From assembly GCA_015521265.1 (NCBI GenBank), contig WAON01000099.1:1-6444 (forward strand): a DNA stretch of 6,444 bases. The letters run 5' to 3'. The notes beneath the pieces are model-generated. The model saw nothing but the letters and a program-made list of their open reading frames with translations. It ran no database searches and was not told where the DNA came from. Each line of letters starts with the position of its first letter. The first letter of the stretch is position 1. Shown in pieces: positions 1 through 5,643 of this stretch. Source of the DNA: Desulfurococcales archaeon (GTDB taxonomy: Archaea; Thermoproteota; Thermoprotei_A; Sulfolobales; Desulfurococcaceae). The position numbers and the translations under genes are program-made.

Positions 1-1
1 G

Positions 2-1309
2 CCAAGGATACTCTATGATGAATTAATAGATGAACTACCAGTCCTAGGAGAACTTCTAAGAGAATCACACCGATACATTATGCGCAGCAGCCATCCACCA
101 ATAACAATACCTGCATGGATGGTTATGGCTACAGGTAAGACTCCTGGCGAGCTTGGAATATATGGTTTCAGGCATCGTAGGATTGGTAGTTATGATGAAA
201 TGTACATCGCTAACTCCAAGATGATAAGGGAGGAGCCTATATGGAACACGCTTGGAAAGAAAGGATCTAACAGTGTAATAATCGGCTTCCCACCGACATA
301 CCCGCCGAGACCTATCAAGGGCTACTTGATCAGCGACTTCATAACACCTGATCACACGAAGAACTATACCTGGCCTCCATGGCTGAAAAAAGAGATCGAG
401 GAGAATTTTGGACCATACATATTCGACGTATTATTCCGAACCCATGACAGGGACCGGGTTAAACGAGAACTGTGGAAGATGACTGAGCAACACTTCAAAG
501 TAATCAAATACCTCTTAACTACTAAGAAGTGGGACTTCGCATGGTTCGTAGAAATAGGAACTGACCGGTTACACCACGCCTTCTGGAAATACTGGGACCC
601 ACAACACCCAAAGCACGAGCCAGGCAATAAGTATCAAGACGTTATACCAGAATACTACAAGCTAATCGATAAACACGTTGGGGAACTACTCGAGAAAATA
701 CCCAGGGACACTCTAGTATTCGTAGTATCGGATCATGGAGCGAAGGCTATGAAGGGAGCCTTCGTAATAAATCAGTGGCTGATCGATAGTGGATACCTAA
801 AACTAAAACACCAGCCGGAGAAGCCCGGGCATGACTTGAAGCCAGGCATGATCGACTGGGAACACACCAAGGCATGGGCTTGGGGAGGATATTATTCAAG
901 AGTCTTCCTAAACATTAAGGGTAGAGAGCCTAAGGGCATAGTTGACCCCGAGGATGTACCGGGATTGATCGAGGAGCTGAAGAGGGAGATCGAGAGGATC
1001 AAGGGCCCGAGTGGAGAGGAATGGAAAAACATGATCTACACTCCCAGCGAGCTATACCCCATGGTAAAGGGAGACCCGCCAGACCTCATGGTATACCTCG
1101 ACGACCTAGCATGGAGGCCGGCGGGGACACTGGGATGGAATAGCTACTACCTTGAAGAAAACGATAAAGGCCCCGACGACGCAGTACACGACTGGTACGG
1201 AGTCTTCGCAGTACACGATCCCGAGGAAACCATCCAGCCAGGAGATAAGGGCTTAATACATATCCACGAAATAAGGGATGTAATGCTGAAACATATACTA
1301 GGTAAATAA
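2..1309 (+). CDS. AlkP-superfamily type I phosphodiesterase/nucleotide pyrophosphatase-like hydrolase, 5' partial
   Basis: The frame is open from base 2 to the TAA at 1307-1309, giving 435 visible residues; the start is outside the window. The ATG at 80 is internal, since homologous-looking sequence precedes it and no Shine-Dalgarno is present. Motifs (visible residue numbers): TIPAW with Thr35, which aligns with the nucleophilic Thr of nucleotide pyrophosphatases, followed by TGK.PGELGIYGF; TDRLHH with Asp188 and His192; SDHG with Asp244 and His245; and His396 before DWYGVF. These supply the nucleophile and most ligands of the two-metal site. The first metal-binding Asp, normally near the N-terminus, would lie upstream. 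The visible part has no obvious membrane segment, so it is probably cytosolic. Known for the family: metal-dependent hydrolysis of phosphodiester or phosphomonoester bonds. The substrate cannot be told; a phosphomutase-like role is an alternative. The 3' half is richer in C-ending codons than the next gene. Confidence 0.85.
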   Translation, partial: PRILYDELIDELPVLGELLRESHRYIMRSSHPPITIPAWMVMATGKTPGELGIYGFRHRRIGSYDEMYIANSKMIREEPIWNTLGKKGSNSVIIGFPPTYPPRPIKGYLISDFITPDHTKNYTWPPWLKKEIEENFGPYIFDVLFRTHDRDRVKRELWKMTEQHFKVIKYLLTTKKWDFAWFVEIGTDRLHHAFWKYWDPQHPKHEPGNKYQDVIPEYYKLIDKHVGELLEKIPRDTLVFVVSDHGAKAMKGAFVINQWLIDSGYLKLKHQPEKPGHDLKPGMIDWEHTKAWAWGGYYSRVFLNIKGREPKGIVDPEDVPGLIEELKREIERIKGPSGEEWKNMIYTPSELYPMVKGDPPDLMVYLDDLAWRPAGTLGWNSYYLEENDKGPDDAVHDWYGVFAVHDPEETIQPGDKGLIHIHEIRDVMLKHILGK

Positions 1310-1313
1310 ACCC

Positions 1314-1337
1314 GTTTAAACTTCATCCTTAAACTTC
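1314..1337 (+). promoter_or_regulatory. Candidate TATA element with 9-bp direct repeat
   Basis: The 48-bp spacer between the hydrolase and the Lin0512 gene holds TTTAAA at 1315-1320 inside the palindrome GTTTAAAC (1314-1321). TTAAACTTC occurs twice, at 1316-1324 and 1329-1337. A TATA box at 1315-1320 would put the transcription start near 1342-1345, just before the Shine-Dalgarno at 1343-1349, so the small gene may have its own promoter. This is inferred from position and composition only; read-through from the hydrolase is equally possible. Confidence 0.3.
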
Positions 1338-1357
1338 GAGTAGGGAGGGTTCCTAGT

Positions 1358-1699
1358 ATGGGCTATGTTAGGCTTTTAACGGAAATCGGTGTTGGAACCG
1401 ATCTTATGGGTAGGGATGTATTGGAGAGTATTCATAGGGCGATTGAGGATATTGTGCACCGTGTATGTATACCGTATTTTAGGGATAAGGGTTTAGACTT
1501 CAGGGATTCTAAGCTAGTTATTGATATTTACACTCCCTACCCGGAAAGGATTGATCGAAGTAGAATAATTGATTTCTTGCCGGTGAAGACTAGGGAGATT
1601 GTTGTTAACGTGTATAAGGGTGGTGCTTCTGTGAAATCCCTGGATGAAATTATTGTATCGATCGTTGCATTGACAATACTAATCCCGGAGAACAGCTAG
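1358..1699 (+). CDS. Lin0512-family protein of unknown function
   Basis: A 113-residue soluble protein. The start is well supported: GGGAGGG at 1343-1349 lies 8 bases before the ATG. The N-terminal half (EIGVGTDLMGRD, then a helix with HRAIEDIVHR) resembles the Lin0512 family, which has an E-G-x-G-x-D..G.D core followed by an A-rich helix. The middle (LVIDIYTPYPERIDRSRI, then FLPVKTREIVVNV) fits the family's beta strand, proline/Glu/Asp loop and second strand. The C-terminus (SLDEIIVSIVALTI) fits its 'DEIIVANAAVTV' end. Length is usual for the family. No enzymatic role is established that I know of. The His normally before the second Gly (HG.D) is Met here, so an active-site change is possible. 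Codons are rich in T-ending forms, unlike the preceding gene. Its TAG stop shares CTAG with the stop of the convergent uppP. Family assignment is from memory of the motif pattern. Confidence 0.7.
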   Translation: MGYVRLLTEIGVGTDLMGRDVLESIHRAIEDIVHRVCIPYFRDKGLDFRDSKLVIDIYTPYPERIDRSRIIDFLPVKTREIVVNVYKGGASVKSLDEIIVSIVALTILIPENS

Positions 1700-2466
1700 G
1701 CGAGTAACTGTAATATTGCTCCTAGAACCGCTAATATTCCGAGTATTAGTGTGAAGTAGTAGAACCTGATCCTCCTTGCTAGCTCTAGTAGGGTTTTAGC
1801 GCTTAGAATGCCTACAATATAGACTATTACTAGTGAGATTATCCAGTTGCTTATCGCGATCATGTTGTTTAGGGAGTTGTATATTCCCGCGGCTAGTAGT
1901 ACTGGTATTGCTAGTAGGAAGGAGGCTTCGACGCACAGATCAGCCTTATAGCCCATTAGGCATAGGTACCCCATTGTTAAACCGCTCCTACTAAAACCTG
2001 GTAGCACTGCTAAACCCTGTAGTATTCCGACTATTATCCAGTCTCGAAGCGCTATCTCCCTCCTACCTCCACTAGTGTGTTTTAGGAATAGTATGATCGT
2101 AGTGATCAGTAGGCCTAAGCCTATTATCAACAATGCTATACTACCATAGAGCTCCGTAACCGATAAATAGGCATAATATAATGGGACTCCAACTATGAAG
2201 CTCGTTATCAACGATATAATGTATCCTTTAAGGAAGGGATCCCATCTAAGCTTTACGAAGTCAACCGTTAACCTGTAAGCTCTACGGTATAGTAGGGTTG
2301 TAACCGCAAGGCCGGAGGCCAAGTGTAATGATAAAACGTTTAAATAACTACTCTTAACACCATAACCCATTAGTTTAGCTATTAAAATATATACTCCACT
2401 ACTACTAACAGGCCACCACTCAAACAATCCCTGCACGATTGCTAACAGTATCTGCGATGCATCCAT
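1696..2466 (-). CDS. uppP: Undecaprenyl-diphosphatase (UppP/BacA) family membrane phosphatase
   Basis: A 256-residue polytopic membrane protein, close to the usual 260-270. The family removes one phosphate from a C55-type polyprenyl diphosphate, recycling the lipid carrier; in archaea the substrate is presumably a dolichyl- or polyprenyl-PP used for glycan transfer. Motif 1 is QGLFEWWPVSSSG (residues 12-24), giving the (E/Q)xxxE pair Q12/E16 and the conserved serines S21 and S22. Motif 2 is PGFSRSGLT (156-164), with the essential Arg160. ASFLLAIPVLLAAG (181-194) is the conserved later helix. Two deviations from the bacterial enzyme are visible: Q12 at the first Glu position and V25 where bacteria have His. 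The ATG at 2464-2466 has only a weak GTGA about 6 bases upstream. It lies 121 bp downstream of kptA on the same strand but probably has its own promoter. Its TAG overlaps the convergent Lin0512 stop. Confidence 0.87.
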   Translation of the reverse strand: MDASQILLAIVQGLFEWWPVSSSGVYILIAKLMGYGVKSSYLNVLSLHLASGLAVTTLLYRRAYRLTVDFVKLRWDPFLKGYIISLITSFIVGVPLYYAYLSVTELYGSIALLIIGLGLLITTIILFLKHTSGGRREIALRDWIIVGILQGLAVLPGFSRSGLTMGYLCLMGYKADLCVEASFLLAIPVLLAAGIYNSLNNMIAISNWIISLVIVYIVGILSAKTLLELARRIRFYYFTLILGILAVLGAILQLLA

Positions 2467-2493
2467 CGTTCTTCACTAAGTCTAGACAGTATA

Positions 2494-2519
2494 GCCGGCT
2501 CCGGCCATTAGTGTAATGG
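2494..2519 (-). promoter_or_regulatory. Two adjacent inverted repeats in the uppP leader/promoter
   Basis: GCCGG-CT-CCGGC (2494-2505) and CCATTA-GTG-TAATGG (2505-2519) abut 28-53 bases upstream of the uppP ATG. Each is a perfect inverted repeat, with 5-bp and 6-bp arms. With a TATA-like element at 2531-2540, the predicted start of transcription falls near 2509, so the second repeat would straddle it, as an operator might. They could instead form hairpins in the mRNA leader. No regulator is identified. Confidence 0.35.
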
Positions 2520-2530
2520 ATAGATGCTGT

Positions 2531-2564
2531 ATTTAATTATGTAGCCAGGTATTTTATAATAAAT
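2531..2564 (-). promoter_or_regulatory. AT-rich candidate promoter for uppP
   Basis: Reading the minus strand, two TATA-like stretches precede uppP: ATTTATTATAAAAT (2551-2564) and ATAATTAAAT (2531-2540). Either could be the TATA box, giving transcription starts near 2531 or 2509. A 12-bp AT-only palindrome, AATAAATTTATT, overlaps the first at 2558-2569. No convincing purine-rich BRE is seen next to the second. Assignment is by composition and spacing only. Confidence 0.35.
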
Positions 2565-2587
2565 TTATTGGACAGTTATACCCAGCC

Positions 2588-3238
2588 CTAACCCTTACCG
2601 GCAACCTTAATACATTCAGGCGGAACACGTTTTACGAGGTAGATCTTACTAGTTGCCCGATACACTTTATAACCCCTCCCTATTAAACAATCAGTATCAA
2701 CTACTAATAGGATCGGAGGCCCATGCCTCCTACCGGTCTCGAGAGCGTCGCTTGGATCAATTGTTAAATGCACATATTTCCTCTTCATAGCCTTAATACC
2801 CTCCCGGATAATGCCTGGTAGGCTCTTAATACTTGTCCCATGGTATAGTTTCCCGGGGAGATTATCTACAGCCGGATAATCGATCGCTACCGGTATACTG
2901 TGCCCATACCGAGCCCTAATAAACCCATTTCTAACCTCAAACCTCTCCTTAGGGTCTAGGAGCGCAACTGCTAATATGTGCTCCCGGGTAACCCACTGGT
3001 ATAGTATCTTATTCCTCCACTTCTCCCTAATACCATGGACGAGCTCATCAATACTAACCCATCCATCACTACTAATCCTTAACCCAGCCTCCCACGGGTA
3101 ATGTCGTAGGAGCCCGCTCATAAGCTTGCTGAGCAAAACCCTCCGCTTAGCATCGAGGAACAACTCCGCCTTCACACCACAATGATACTCTTCCTCAACA
3201 TAGCGGCCGCAAACCCTGCACCGGTAAATATTCCTCAA
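2588..3238 (-). CDS. kptA: RNA 2'-phosphotransferase (KptA/Tpt1)
   Basis: A 216-residue cytosolic enzyme that removes a 2'-phosphate from RNA using NAD+, yielding ADP-ribose 1'',2''-cyclic phosphate and nicotinamide. The N-terminal winged-helix-like lobe has LSKLMSGLLRH (Arg45, His46) and DGW (58-60). RARYGHSIPV carries Arg108 at the catalytic position. The ADP-ribosyl-binding lobe has LYHGTS (131-136), YVHLT (145-149) and GRRHG (159-163, Arg161 equivalent to the fourth catalytic Arg). All four residues of the Arg-His-Arg-Arg set are thus present. Residues 1-21 form an extension with C7-x2-C10 and H19-C20-G, a probable zinc-binding knuckle. The start is TTG at 3236-3238, supported by AGGTGA 6 bases upstream and by the intact Cys cluster right after it. 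Archaeal tRNA splicing is not thought to leave a 2'-phosphate, so the cellular substrate is uncertain. Confidence 0.95.
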   Translation of the reverse strand: MRNIYRCRVCGRYVEEEYHCGVKAELFLDAKRRVLLSKLMSGLLRHYPWEAGLRISSDGWVSIDELVHGIREKWRNKILYQWVTREHILAVALLDPKERFEVRNGFIRARYGHSIPVAIDYPAVDNLPGKLYHGTSIKSLPGIIREGIKAMKRKYVHLTIDPSDALETGRRHGPPILLVVDTDCLIGRGYKVYRATSKIYLVKRVPPECIKVAGKG

Positions 3239-3244
3239 AACCCT

Positions 3245-3250
3245 TCACCT
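3245..3250 (-). promoter_or_regulatory. Shine-Dalgarno deciding the kptA TTG start
   Basis: AGGTGA on the minus strand, 6 bases before the TTG at 3236-3238. It matches the archaeal anti-Shine-Dalgarno well and supports the non-ATG start, since no in-frame ATG lies between it and the Cys-rich N-terminus. Confidence 0.6.
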
Positions 3251-3278
3251 ATCCTAATCCTAGAATAAGCACAGTTTA

Positions 3279-3294
3279 CGTGTTCTAAAACACG
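3279..3294 (-). promoter_or_regulatory. Inverted repeat upstream of kptA, possible operator or leader hairpin
   Basis: CGTGTT-CTAA-AACACG is a perfect 6-bp inverted repeat with a 4-base loop, 41-56 bases upstream of the kptA TTG. On the minus strand its centre reads TTTTAGAA, which could be a TATA box giving a start near 3260, so a protein bound here would block kptA transcription. Next to it, AGTAGCTACT (3301-3310) is a perfect 10-bp palindrome. Function is inferred from position only. Confidence 0.3.
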
Positions 3295-3429
3295 ATAATC
3301 AGTAGCTACTAGTCCATGAATAGACACTGTATACACCTATATTATTTACCCAAATCCCCAATGTTATGTATCGATGTTTAATAGTTATAATAGGATGTGT
3401 AGAATAGCGTCATACGTAGATAGATCATG

Positions 3430-3438
3430 CTATAAACC
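3430..3438 (+). promoter_or_regulatory. Candidate TATA box for the MFS gene
   Basis: CTATAAACC in the divergent spacer between kptA and the transporter gene. It would give a transcription start near 3458-3462 and a leader of roughly 55 bases. No strong BRE is visible upstream and no Shine-Dalgarno close to the start, so this is only the best TATA match in a 276-bp spacer that holds no gene. Confidence 0.3.
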
Positions 3439-3514
3439 GATAAGTATGGCTTGGAAGTTATCTGTTGACTACCTAGGGGTGTGAAAGTAATAGTAGTTTA
3501 GAATATTTACATGG

Positions 3515-4702
3515 TTGAGTAGAGGGTTCCAGAGATTGCGTTTCAACGAGTTACCTGTGAATGCTAGACGATATATTTTCTACCATGTGCTTGTGTCTCC
3601 AGCTCTTATAGTCTGGTATGCTCTACCCTTCTACCTAGTAGAGATCGGGTATACAGCGCTGGAAGTAGGGTTTTTCTTCACTACCGCCCAGCTGCTCAGC
3701 ATACCGTTAACCCTATGGCTTGGGAAGATTTTCTCAAAGACCGATATTAGGAAGGGCTTTATTGTAATAGAATCCCTTGATTCAGTCTCCACACTGATCT
3801 ACGGTTTAGCGTATGGGCCCATCCTACCCCTAATGATTATTATTGGGGAAGCAATAGGTATAGGCTCTGAATCATTATACTTCCTCTACCCTGCTTATGA
3901 AAAGATCATTTATCCAGAGGATCGAATGGAGGAAGCCCTCGCATGGCACCTCCGCTTACCCGAGATCGCTGTCATAGTTTCTTACCCGGTTCTAGGCTAT
4001 TTTCTAGGCTATACTTGTAGTACACCATGGTGTATGAGGTTATTCTTCATAGGTGTAGCATTGTATGGCTTAGTTTTGATCAGTTACATCGCTAGGTACG
4101 TTAAGCCGATCGTTATTAAGAGAAACGGAGAATTAATGGAGAAAAGGAGTCTCCGCAGATACTGGGAGAGGTACAAGTACTATATCATTGTAGAGGTATT
4201 ATTTACTACAGCGTGGAGCCTGGCTCCAAGCCTCGCACTAGTATACTACGTTGTTGAATGGCTTCATGGTAACATGTTCCACATAGCGCTGCTTGAAGCA
4301 AGTATATCTACGGCTACATTAACCGGTACTTGGATCACGGATAAACTAGGTAGTAAACACCCCTTCAAATATCTTTCAATTGGAACCCTTATAGCAAGCA
4401 TCGGACTAGCTATTATGGTTTCAACGAATATTTTCTATATTACACTCATCGCAGTATATATTTTGAGGATCGGTGATTCAGTAATATTCATATATAAACG
4501 ATCGTGGCTGTACAGGATAATGGGTAGGGAGGAGGCTTCAATAGTATCCGCAGCCCTCTCCTCTATTAGGAGGAGTATAGGGATTATCTCACCACTACTA
4601 GTAGGCTTACTAGCAACACTAGATCCCCGGCTACCCTATGCTGGATGCATGATCCTACTATTATCCACAATACCATTATATATAATAGCATCTAAGAGAT
4701 GA
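3515..4702 (+). CDS. Major facilitator superfamily (MFS) transporter
   Basis: A 395-residue membrane protein of usual MFS length with about 12 hydrophobic segments: roughly 20-42, 50-70, 81-98, 102-120, 148-166, 173-193, then a charged loop at 194-220 (KRNGELMEKRSLRR), then 221-243, 255-273, 286-303, 307-326, 343-365 and 373-391. The 6+6 arrangement with a basic central loop is typical of the superfamily. Positive loops after TM2 (GKIFSKTDIRKG) and TM8 (TDKLGSKHP) lie where MFS proteins carry the G-x-x-x-D-[RK]-x-G-[RK] signature, here degenerate. C168 and C173 sit in the TM5-TM6 loop. The substrate cannot be assigned. The start is TTG at 3515; an in-frame stop lies at 3494-3496 and no ATG or GTG lies between. 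An out-of-frame ATG sits 4 bases upstream, and GTG at 3557 is an alternative. The neighbours are divergent kptA and convergent MNT, so it is monocistronic. Confidence 0.85.
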   Translation: MSRGFQRLRFNELPVNARRYIFYHVLVSPALIVWYALPFYLVEIGYTALEVGFFFTTAQLLSIPLTLWLGKIFSKTDIRKGFIVIESLDSVSTLIYGLAYGPILPLMIIIGEAIGIGSESLYFLYPAYEKIIYPEDRMEEALAWHLRLPEIAVIVSYPVLGYFLGYTCSTPWCMRLFFIGVALYGLVLISYIARYVKPIVIKRNGELMEKRSLRRYWERYKYYIIVEVLFTTAWSLAPSLALVYYVVEWLHGNMFHIALLEASISTATLTGTWITDKLGSKHPFKYLSIGTLIASIGLAIMVSTNIFYITLIAVYILRIGDSVIFIYKRSWLYRIMGREEASIVSAALSSIRRSIGIISPLLVGLLATLDPRLPYAGCMILLLSTIPLYIIASKR

Positions 4703-4713
4703 TGGATGATAGA

Positions 4714-4732
4714 GCCCGGATAAAAACCGGGC
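4714..4732. terminator. 6-bp-stem hairpin between convergent genes
   Basis: GCCCGG-ATAAAAA-CCGGGC forms a perfect 6-bp GC-rich stem with a 7-base A-rich loop, 12 bases after the transporter stop. Read on the minus strand the loop contains TTTTT, a possible archaeal U-tract stop signal for the MNT transcript. On the plus strand the stem is followed by A-rich sequence, so it would act there as a 3'-end-protecting structure more than an intrinsic terminator. Confidence 0.45.
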
Positions 4733-4785
4733 AAATACTTACCTAAGATAATATTAGTGAAGAAGAGCATCCAGGACAATTAGTC

Positions 4786-4795
4786 TTTTATTATT
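4786..4795 (+). terminator. T-rich stop signal after the MFS gene
   Basis: TTTTATTATT lies 84 bases after the transporter stop and touches the stop codon of the convergent MNT gene. Archaeal RNA polymerase commonly terminates in such U-rich tracts without a hairpin. The call rests on composition and position only. Confidence 0.35.
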
Positions 4796-5249
4796 AATCA
4801 TGGGATTCCGAGTATTTTCTTCTTAATTTCATTATTTTTTCACGATGCTCATTTATCGTTAAAGGCTTTAACCCTTTATCGCTGATTAGCTTAGTTATTC
4901 CGTAGTCGTCGATTACTATAACCGACTTATCTCTCAATGCTTTTAGCCAAGTATTTTTCCCTAGGTTCTCAACGAATTCCCCGGGTGTTAATGGGACTGG
5001 TTCTACTCCGGGAGGAGGCTGTGGTATTAGATCGTATCTGTCCAGTATCCTCACATTCTTAAACTTTTCCGATATTACTAGTAGGTCTATATCGCTCCAT
5101 AGATTATAGTCTCCACGAGCGTAGCTACCGTAGAGTATAACGGTTACCCTTCCAAGCTCCTCTCTCAGCCTCCTCGAGTAATCTTCTACTATATCCAGCA
5201 CTTTAATCCATTGATCAAATCTTTCATGCGGAATCCTCACACGCTTCAA
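4794..5249 (-). CDS. Minimal nucleotidyltransferase (MNT) domain protein, partner of the HEPN gene
   Basis: A 151-residue cytosolic protein. The pol-beta-type nucleotidyltransferase signature is complete: G41-S42, ten residues, then D53-I-D55 (GSYARGDYNLWSDIDL), preceded by the strand VTVILY. The third acidic position of the active site appears as E83 in VEPVPLTPGE rather than Asp. A preceding helix (residues 10-32) and a basic C-terminus (KLRRKY) complete the fold. Known for HEPN-MNT pairs: MNT antitoxins can transfer AMP to the HEPN toxin, neutralising it. Whether this one is active is inferred from the intact GS..DxD motif. The gene starts with TTG at 5247-5249, directly after an in-frame TAG, with GAGGAG 7 bases upstream; GTG at 5238-5240 is an alternative. 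It overlaps the 3' end of the HEPN gene by 26 bp, so the two are surely co-transcribed and translationally coupled. Confidence 0.9.
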   Translation of the reverse strand: MKRVRIPHERFDQWIKVLDIVEDYSRRLREELGRVTVILYGSYARGDYNLWSDIDLLVISEKFKNVRILDRYDLIPQPPPGVEPVPLTPGEFVENLGKNTWLKALRDKSVIVIDDYGITKLISDKGLKPLTINEHREKIMKLRRKYSESHD

Positions 5250-5643
5250 CTATACACTCCTCAACAACCCTTATGATCTCACCAGCGCATCTCAGCGATT
5301 CGGATGCATCCCTCCTAGTATAGCTTTCAAATGGTGTCGACTCCCTAGCCCATGCATCCGGGTACAGGGGCGGGATGTACATCTTGTTTAGGAAAGCAAT
5401 ACATTCATGGAGCTCGTTGAGCCCGATACATATCTCCTTAGCCCTACTCCACAACACTACTAGATCATGGCCGAATGACTCCAAACCAGCACCTCTAAGC
5501 AGAGCTTTTAAGGCATAGTCAGTAGCTTGATGACCCTTAAAACAAGCCCAGCTATAGAAACCTCCATCAATATCAGGCTTCATAGCCTCCAATGTATACT
5601 TGGCCTGCCTAAGCCATCTACGAGCCTCGCTACAGTCGAACAA
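5224..5643 (-). CDS. HEPN-domain protein, likely toxin partner of MNT
   Basis: A 139-residue, helix-rich cytosolic protein. The N-terminal helix (EARRWLRQAKYTLEAM), the signature helix (FYSWACFKGHQATDYALKALL, residues 29-49), the GHDL turn (58-61) and the tail pattern PPLYPDAW..E..PFESYT..DA match archaeal HEPN proteins of the PF05168 type. Many HEPN toxins are RNases with an R-x4-6-H motif; I find none here (closest is R50-x8-H59). It may therefore be a non-nucleolytic HEPN, or act through other residues. The start is TTG at 5641-5643, immediately after an in-frame TGA. GGGG 7 bases upstream is a weak ribosome site. An out-of-frame ATG begins 4 bases upstream. It is first in a two-gene operon with MNT, the usual order for these pairs. 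Confidence 0.86.
   Translation of the reverse strand: MFDCSEARRWLRQAKYTLEAMKPDIDGGFYSWACFKGHQATDYALKALLRGAGLESFGHDLVVLWSRAKEICIGLNELHECIAFLNKMYIPPLYPDAWARESTPFESYTRRDASESLRCAGEIIRVVEECIVEACEDSA
5257..5262 (-). promoter_or_regulatory. Shine-Dalgarno for the MNT TTG start, inside the HEPN gene
   Basis: GAGGAG on the minus strand lies 7 bases before the TTG at 5247-5249. It supports that start over the GTG at 5238-5240 and shows the downstream gene has its own ribosome site despite the 26-bp overlap. Confidence 0.6.

Noticed and set aside
65..627. Two minus-strand frames opposite the AlkP-type hydrolase
   Set aside because: They are shadows of a gene with clear catalytic motifs; neither shows a domain or ribosome site.
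2494..2550. tRNA-like D-arm string (TAGTGTAATGGATAG) upstream of uppP
   Set aside because: No acceptor-stem pairing, no anticodon arm and no GTTCGAATC-type T-loop follow; the match comes from the CCATTA/TAATGG inverted repeat.
3511..3522. ATG at 3511 as the start of the transporter
   Set aside because: It is out of frame and meets TAG after three codons; TTG at 3515 is in frame.
5225..5227. ATG in an ATGA overlap at the HEPN stop as the MNT start
   Set aside because: It is in the third frame and ends after about a dozen codons; the nucleotidyltransferase frame starts at the TTG at 5249.
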